Assembly (NCBI GenBank): GCA_900088475.1
Contig: FLMG01001283.1
Span: 1-64,000, forward strand
Origin: Hyphochytrium catenoides
Taxonomy: Eukaryota; Sar; Hyphochytriomycetes; Hyphochytriales; Hyphochytriaceae
DNA: 64,000 nucleotides
Direction of reading: 5' to 3'
The notes below the pieces were generated by a model. It was not told the origin of the DNA, did no database searches, and was given only the letters and a program-made list of their open reading frames with translations. Each line of letters opens with the position of its first letter. The first letter of the stretch is position 1. This document shows, one piece after another, positions 58,297 through 64,000 of the stretch. A program made the position numbers and the translations under genes.

Positions 58297-59149
58297 CGTG
58301 CGTATGTCGATGCCAGTAGCCGACTACTTAGGTGGATGATGGGTGAAGGAGAAGGTGGAGTAAGCTCGCCGTTCCGCGAGTGTACCTATCTGAAATAGCG
58401 GCTCCTCGGCGAACGACGGTGGGCGAAGGAACGCTTCCAGTTCTCAGGCCCCTCTGCTGTCTTCAGTCTACGTGTCAATGGAGACCAGGAGCGAGGTCAA
58501 GGGAGAAAGCCTTCGGTTGAGGTCGATGAAGCTTCATCGGACCTTCATCAGACGCGGACTATGAAGCTCCCAGATGCTGCCGCTCCGCCGTCTTCCTTGA
58601 CACTTTGCGTCGGTTCGCCCTGCCGCCTTACTACGGCGCCCTGTAATAGTTTTATAGGTTATTTGTATGTCTTGGGGCCCGACTATTACTACTGGTCATA
58701 CATATTAGGGATAGTGGCTTTGCGTTCCGCTTAGAGCCTTCAGCTATTCCTGATACCGCTCTAAATCCCTCAGGGTGATGCTTCTGATGTTTTGCATACA
58801 TCTTCCAAGAAGTTTAGCCATTGTTGCTCTTCTGATCTTCAGTGTCACGTCTTGAGTCAAGCGAGCCTACCTGGTCATGGTAGAAGATGCGCGATGGGGG
58901 AACGAACCTGCAAGGTCCGGTCTCTAGTCAAGCTTATGCCATAGGGGAGGTTATGTCTGGTGGGAACAGACACGGTGCGGTAGCAAGGTTAGGATGACTA
59001 CGATATAGACTTCTGCATGATAGAGGTCCCCAAGGTAATTACGAGCTTTTGATGGAGCAGGCTCTATACCTGACCGCTAAGGAGATCCAAGGTGCATGTG
59101 AAGAGCAGCACAAGTTATCAAAACTTCCAACCATTTCAGACCGCCAGGC
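58297..59149. other. Spacer upstream of DNAI2; no gene recognised
   Basis: About 850 bp between two divergent start codons. I see no exon, RNA gene or repeat. The sequence around 58900-58925 has a partial T-arm-like string, but no tRNA fold. Confidence 0.45.
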
Positions 59150-59860
59150 ATGACCTTGAGGACAGCTTCGCCAACGACTACTGACAGCTCATCGTGGTGG
59201 TCATTAGAGCGTGTCAGGATGAGACCACCCCACACCACTTTCCCGGCAAGAAGCTATCCGCTAGACTGGCGCTCCCTCCTGCGTCTAGTCGTAGCAGGTG
59301 TCATCATTGCTTTTCATTTCGTCAACCTGTTGGTAACTGGGCCCAGAAGGCCAGTGCAGGAAATGTACAGCAGATACCTGTTGCTGGTTAACATGTTAGG
59401 GTTCTTCATCACTTGGTTTGACAAACAGATTGCAATATCGGGAGGAGGGAAGTCTCAGCGAGCTAGACCCAGGTTCGCATCTCTTGCTTACTTGTTTCAG
59501 CGGATCCCAGAAACGGCGTTGCATTTCCTAGTGTTTCTGGGAGGATGGCCAGGCTGTTCGATGGCTCAAGTATTGTCCCGTCATAAGATTCGAAAAGCAA
59601 GCTTCCAGGTTGTCATGGCAGCGTGCTCCATCGCTCATCATCAGATTCTTTACTTTGTCTTCACTCCAGCGCTCTGCGGTGTACTAGAAGAACTTGGTGA
59701 TGCACGCGGTACCTGCGTGCTGGCGAAGGCATGGTATCTGATGGTACAAGTGCTCGGCTATTATCTTTGGACAGAACTTGCCATCGCATCCTTTGGTTGG
59801 CTATTTTCAGTACCCGAGGTAAAGTTTGGGGCACGCAAAGAAGGGTTTAGAAGGGATTAA
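59150..59860 (+). CDS. DUF1294-family membrane protein
   Basis: A single 236-residue exon. The DUF1294 signature is present in order: LLLVNMLGFFITWFDKQIAI, RIPETALHFLVFLGGWPGCS and RHKIRKASFQVV. The N-terminal roughly 80 residues include a first hydrophobic segment (LLRLVVAGVIIAFHFVNLL). Two more predicted spans (HHQILYFVFTPAL; LMVQVLGYYLWTELAIASFG WLF) follow the core. DUF1294 proteins are small membrane proteins of unknown function, common in bacteria and scattered in eukaryotes. The C-terminus ends EVKFGARKEGFRRD. The eukaryotic extension and lack of introns are noted; a bacterial origin is possible but not shown. Confidence 0.8.
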   Translation: MTLRTASPTTTDSSSWWSLERVRMRPPHTTFPARSYPLDWRSLLRLVVAGVIIAFHFVNLLVTGPRRPVQEMYSRYLLLVNMLGFFITWFDKQIAISGGGKSQRARPRFASLAYLFQRIPETALHFLVFLGGWPGCSMAQVLSRHKIRKASFQVVMAACSIAHHQILYFVFTPALCGVLEELGDARGTCVLAKAWYLMVQVLGYYLWTELAIASFGWLFSVPEVKFGARKEGFRRD

Positions 59861-59976
59861 CGGATGACGACTGCGGCAGTTCCAGCTTCCTTTCCTTCCA
59901 GGTGAAGGAGGCTGCAAGCGCCGTTGTCCGTCCCGAATAGCAACTGTCGTAGCTTAAGCCAATTGAGGCAAAGTGA

Positions 59977-60168
59977 ATGGGCAAACCGAACAAGGCAGGC
60001 TGCCCATTTGCAGAAAGGCATTCCGTTAGTCTACTGACAGAGCATGAATTGGACATACACCCCACGCTTAGATTCAACACTTTAGAGGAGGCATGCAAAG
60101 TTTATCCTGACTACCCCTGGGCTTCTGGCCCCGTGAATGGCGGGCAGTCACGGGAACAATTGTCGTAG
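59977..60168 (+). CDS. Small uncharacterised protein
   Basis: A 63-residue frame 117 nt after the DUF1294 stop: MGKPNKAGCPFAERHSVSLL, TEHELDIHPTLRFNTLEEAC and KVYPDYPWASGPVNGG. Composition is protein-like and the start is a clear ATG, but I know no homologue and there are no flanking splice signals. It could equally be a 3' exon of a missed gene or a chance frame. Confidence 0.3.
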   Translation: MGKPNKAGCPFAERHSVSLLTEHELDIHPTLRFNTLEEACKVYPDYPWASGPVNGGQSREQLS

Positions 60169-61736
60169 TAGGTATGGCATGAAGTTCGGATCAGATCCAC
60201 CACAGTTCTCATCGTAACGTGATGGAAGTGCCGACGACGGCGACTATTTTCGTCATTGTTAAATTGACCTCATACATTCTTGTGGTTTGTTGTCTTATGC
60301 GTTGATGTGTTTGCATGACAACAGGTGTGGCCTCCTTCTCCGAGGATTCACCTGTGACTTGGGGAATAAATATCTGATAGTGTCTCTAAAAGGTCGGTGG
60401 CTAACTAAGGTTAACGATTATTCCCTGCTGACAATAATACTATTTATCCATCCGGTGGCTGCTGCCTTCTTTCGTCATTTCTCTCTGTTCCGAACGATAA
60501 CAATGACGAGAAGACGGGAACATCTTTAGAAGCCAATCTAATACGGTAGCGTACCTCTACTGCTTTGATAGATGCTTCTGGTCCGCCGTTGTTGCTATTG
60601 GCACGGTGCGGAGGGCTATCTACCTCTAGGGAACAAAACAAGAAACATATTTAGAGAATAATATGAGGAGTAAGTCAGCAACAACTCTAAAACCCGGCTC
60701 GGTCTGCTTCACCTCCTTCTTCCTTTCTCTCTCTCTCTCTGGTCTCTCTCTCTCTTCTGGAGGATGCTGCTATTTCTAAGGGAAGCTGCTGCCCTCACAG
60801 TAGTCTTACTCTTCTAAGAACGTGTTTTATCTGTTTCACTCTAGGTCTTATCATCATCATGTTATTTATTGATAAAAGTCCATGCATGCCGGCTATCAAG
60901 GTCATTCGTCTGAGAATTCCAAGATGAGAGTTATGAGGCTCGTTGTAAGGCTGGGGGGCTGCAATTTGCGGCGTTAGTCTATAGTCTTTATTCGGAAGGA
61001 GCTATGCCTTGTGACCTCGCCTGTGCGCAGCAGCGGCTTTTTGAAGCTTCAAGTGGTCGCTCTTCACTTGATGCTTCTCGCCATTTCGGGTCATGGTCTA
61101 ATTTGGTGGTGATGGATGGCTTTTTAAAAATAAAGTCAGTCTTCATAGTAGAGTCCCTTATTATCCGTCAGCTATGGAGGAAATTGCGTATTCCACTTAC
61201 AGCATGTGGACTACTCTTGCCTGCTTGCCTCGTCGGGTGATGGTCTTGGCGCTTCATCTTCTCATCATCCTCCTTCTCGTATTGCTACATTGTTACTGCC
61301 AAGGGCATCATCATTGATACTTCCTTATGTTATTATGATAATGATGGTGGCGACGCCGGAGCAATAATAATGAAAAAGACCCCTTCTTTCTGGGTTCATT
61401 TCAGAAGAATCATGAAATCGTTGTTGTTATACGTAGTACGGTACTTTATACAGAGTACGGAGTAAATTTTGTTGTGTTCGAGGCTGTTAGTTACTAGCGT
61501 CTAGTTATTTTTGGTTCTACTATGTTTTACCGGCTAACCGATGTTGGCTGGGACGAAGGATTGGTGGCTGTGAGTTATTCCTAGGAGCGAGAGGGCTGGT
61601 GTCTCGTTCTAGTTGGCTTCCTATGGCGGTCCGCGCCGCTTGCTGAGCTTTGCTGCGCCCTCTGTATGTTGCGGTTTACTTCCGGCAGTGCTGTCCTTCA
61701 CAACTCGTGTCGCATCGAAGCTCAAAGTCAAGCACC
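60169..61736. other. Spacer; no gene recognised
   Basis: CT-rich runs at about 60728-60765. A minus stretch at about 60641-60560 (HRANSNNGGPEASIKAVE, then GTACGC) looks exon-like but has no partners. The stretch just before 61737 should contain the RPL23A promoter and 5' UTR. Confidence 0.4.
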
Positions 61737-62617
<881 letters not shown>

Positions 62618-63702
62618 ATGCTCGGCAGAAGGATGATAGCCAAGCTTCACATTAATAAAGCTGCGACATGCACCCTATTGGTCTTACTGTGAACCGTCTT
62701 TGCTCATTATGCATGCAGTTGAATATCTGGTCGTTTTAGACCTGTCAGGAGGACTATTCCTAGCCAGAGCGTAGGGTGGTTTCTATTGAGAAATGAGGCA
62801 GAGGCGGCATCTTTAGAGAAAGCTCAGGACGGTATCCATAACCGGGCCATCCCGGAAGCCAGTGGCATGTTTACTGCTTTGCCTCCTGATGAAGTTATCG
62901 ATTAAGTCCATCTATTGGTCCACGATTTCCTGGCCTCTTCCATCCTTATCCCTATGTTCCTGCGCTCTACCAAGCATCATCCTTTCACATCGCAGTTATT
63001 ACATTATGCTTGTTGAGCAAGGGGCCTGTCTGGTCAGGAGGTTGATGCAGAAGCCTGGACCGGTTATCTGCCATGACTGAGATGGCATCAAGCCATCTTT
63101 CTAAGAGTTGGGCCCTAGCCCAGTACTGTAGCCTATAATCCCATACATAGGACTAGACTCCACACTGTCCTTTTATCACTCAGCAGCCAGAGAGTTCTTA
63201 TTTTCAATGAGGGTTTCCAATTAATGAAATGTTTCGCTGTGGAAGTCGGTATGAATAACTGAAGAAATATTGTTTCTTCCGAGGAAGAAAGGTTTGAAAC
63301 TTATGGAAGAGAGATTTGGAGCTGTACAGTTTTGGTGTGTCATCCCCATCAACAGCTCTCTCTCCCTCTTCTCTCAGCTCATCATCATCATCAAGAAGCC
63401 TTCAACCCCGTTAGTTCTTTGGACAGCTAGGAAGTCCATCAGGAAGCTTCTTCTTGGTGCTTCGCTATGGCCTTCTGCTGACCTTTCACCTGCTGGTTGG
63501 ACGCCATCACCCATCACCCAGCACGCAGCGCAACGGTGCACCTCAAAAGGGCAAACTTTATCGACAGGAAGAGGATAGAAACGGCACCAGTGCTGACATC
63601 CCATCATCCAGACATCCCGTCATCCAGACTTCCCATCATCCAGTTTCCTTTCTGACACGTAGTAGACAGTGCTCCTCTCCGCGCATTGGAAAGAAGCCAA
63701 TT
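62618..63702. other. Spacer; short tandem repeat near the end
   Basis: No exon chain is recognised. Three imperfect copies of a roughly 16-nt unit (CATCATCCAGACATCC, CGTCATCCAGACTTCC, CATCATCCAGTTTCC) lie at about 63601-63650, upstream of the adenosine-deaminase-like gene. Confidence 0.45.
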
Positions 63703-64000
63703 ATGAGCGGTGTTATCCGTTTTCGCTCCTCCTCAGGCAACTTAGACAGCGTTATTCCTCATGTGCCCAACTCAAGGTTCTCGGATGCATTCCTCCAAGC
63801 CATTCCTAAGACGGTACTCGTTGGCTCCCTTGCATCGGACACACCTTATGCCTGCGTTCAATTAATGCAATACTCTCTATAGGACCTCCACCTTCACTTA
63901 GATGGCTCACTGAGGATCGAAACTATCATTGAGCTAGCGCAGAAATACAACGTCGCTCTACCTGGGTACACAGTGGCAGAGATGAAGGAGAAGGTGTTTA
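63703..64000 (+). CDS. Adenosine deaminase-like metal hydrolase (5' part, runs off window)
   Basis: Exon 1 (63703-63813) starts MSGVIRFRSSSGNLDSVIPH and ends AFLQAIPKT at a GTACTC donor. Exon 2 (from 63883, after TCTATAG) reads DLHLHLDGSLRIETIIELAQ, KYNVALPGYTVAEMKEKVF and continues past the window end. PKTDLHLHLDGSL is the adenosine/AMP deaminase start motif; the two His of H-L-H are zinc ligands. It should deaminate a purine nucleoside; adenosine is most likely, but related N6-methyl-AMP deaminases share this motif and cannot be excluded from the fragment. Confidence 0.85.

Noticed and set aside
58860-58960. Possible tRNA on the minus strand
   Set aside because: GGTTCG followed by a C-run looks like a T-loop, but no matching T-stem, anticodon stem or acceptor stem could be drawn.

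Overview
This is nuclear DNA of an intron-rich eukaryote. The protein-coding genes are split by many short GT-AG introns (mostly about 40-150 nt), often with a CTAAC- or TACTAAC-like branch site. Several products point to a unicellular eukaryote with a motile cilium and centrioles: an outer-arm dynein intermediate chain (DNAI2/ODA6 type) and the centriole protein POC5. Mitochondrial complex II subunits, a Sec39/NBAS tether and an ING chromatin reader are also present. I cannot place the lineage. Because exons are short, many genes are only visible after joining exons across frames; I did this by hand, so individual splice sites can be off by a few bases and should be read as models.

Layout. 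0.1-8.0 kb: NBAS homologue (minus). 8.6-11.3 kb: a protein with short helical repeats, two CTFKP motifs and a zinc ribbon (minus). 13.0-14.3 kb: histidine phosphatase (plus). 14.5-16.6 kb: SDHC (minus) and SDHD (plus), divergent neighbours. 17.0-17.7 kb: an E2-like protein lacking the catalytic cysteine (minus). 18.2-19.1 kb: METTL21-type methyltransferase. 19.1-21.4 kb: no gene seen. 21.4-23.15 kb: an intronless 583-residue protein with a HAE...CxxC deaminase signature. 24.2-25.3 kb: cyclin-Q-like gene. 25.3-25.9 kb: unidentified minus-strand coding sequence. 26.9-27.1 kb: small protein carrying only the PDCD4 N-terminal motif. 27.4-28.4 kb: GA microsatellites with an assembly gap. 29.2-30.4 kb: ING. 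30.8-31.75 kb: armadillo-like protein.

32.2-35.1 kb is a graveyard: a KUP potassium-transporter pseudogene followed directly by a decayed Ty3/gypsy chromovirus fragment. 36.3-38.9 kb holds unidentified minus-strand genes. 41.2-42.4 kb: complete trypsin-like protease. 43.3-46.2 kb: coiled-coil protein. 46.5-49.5 kb: TTC38. 49.5-50.0 kb: a small membrane protein with a Cys/Asp-rich tail, ending 16 nt before TTC38. 51.1-54.5 kb: POC5. 54.7-58.3 kb: DNAI2. 59.15-59.86 kb: DUF1294 membrane protein. 61.7-62.6 kb: ribosomal protein uL23 (RPL23A). 63.7 kb to the end: start of an adenosine-deaminase-like gene.

The candidates most worth following are the intronless HAE-type deaminase protein, the cysteine-less E2, the Cys-rich membrane protein packed against TTC38, and the repeat/CTFKP/zinc-ribbon protein.
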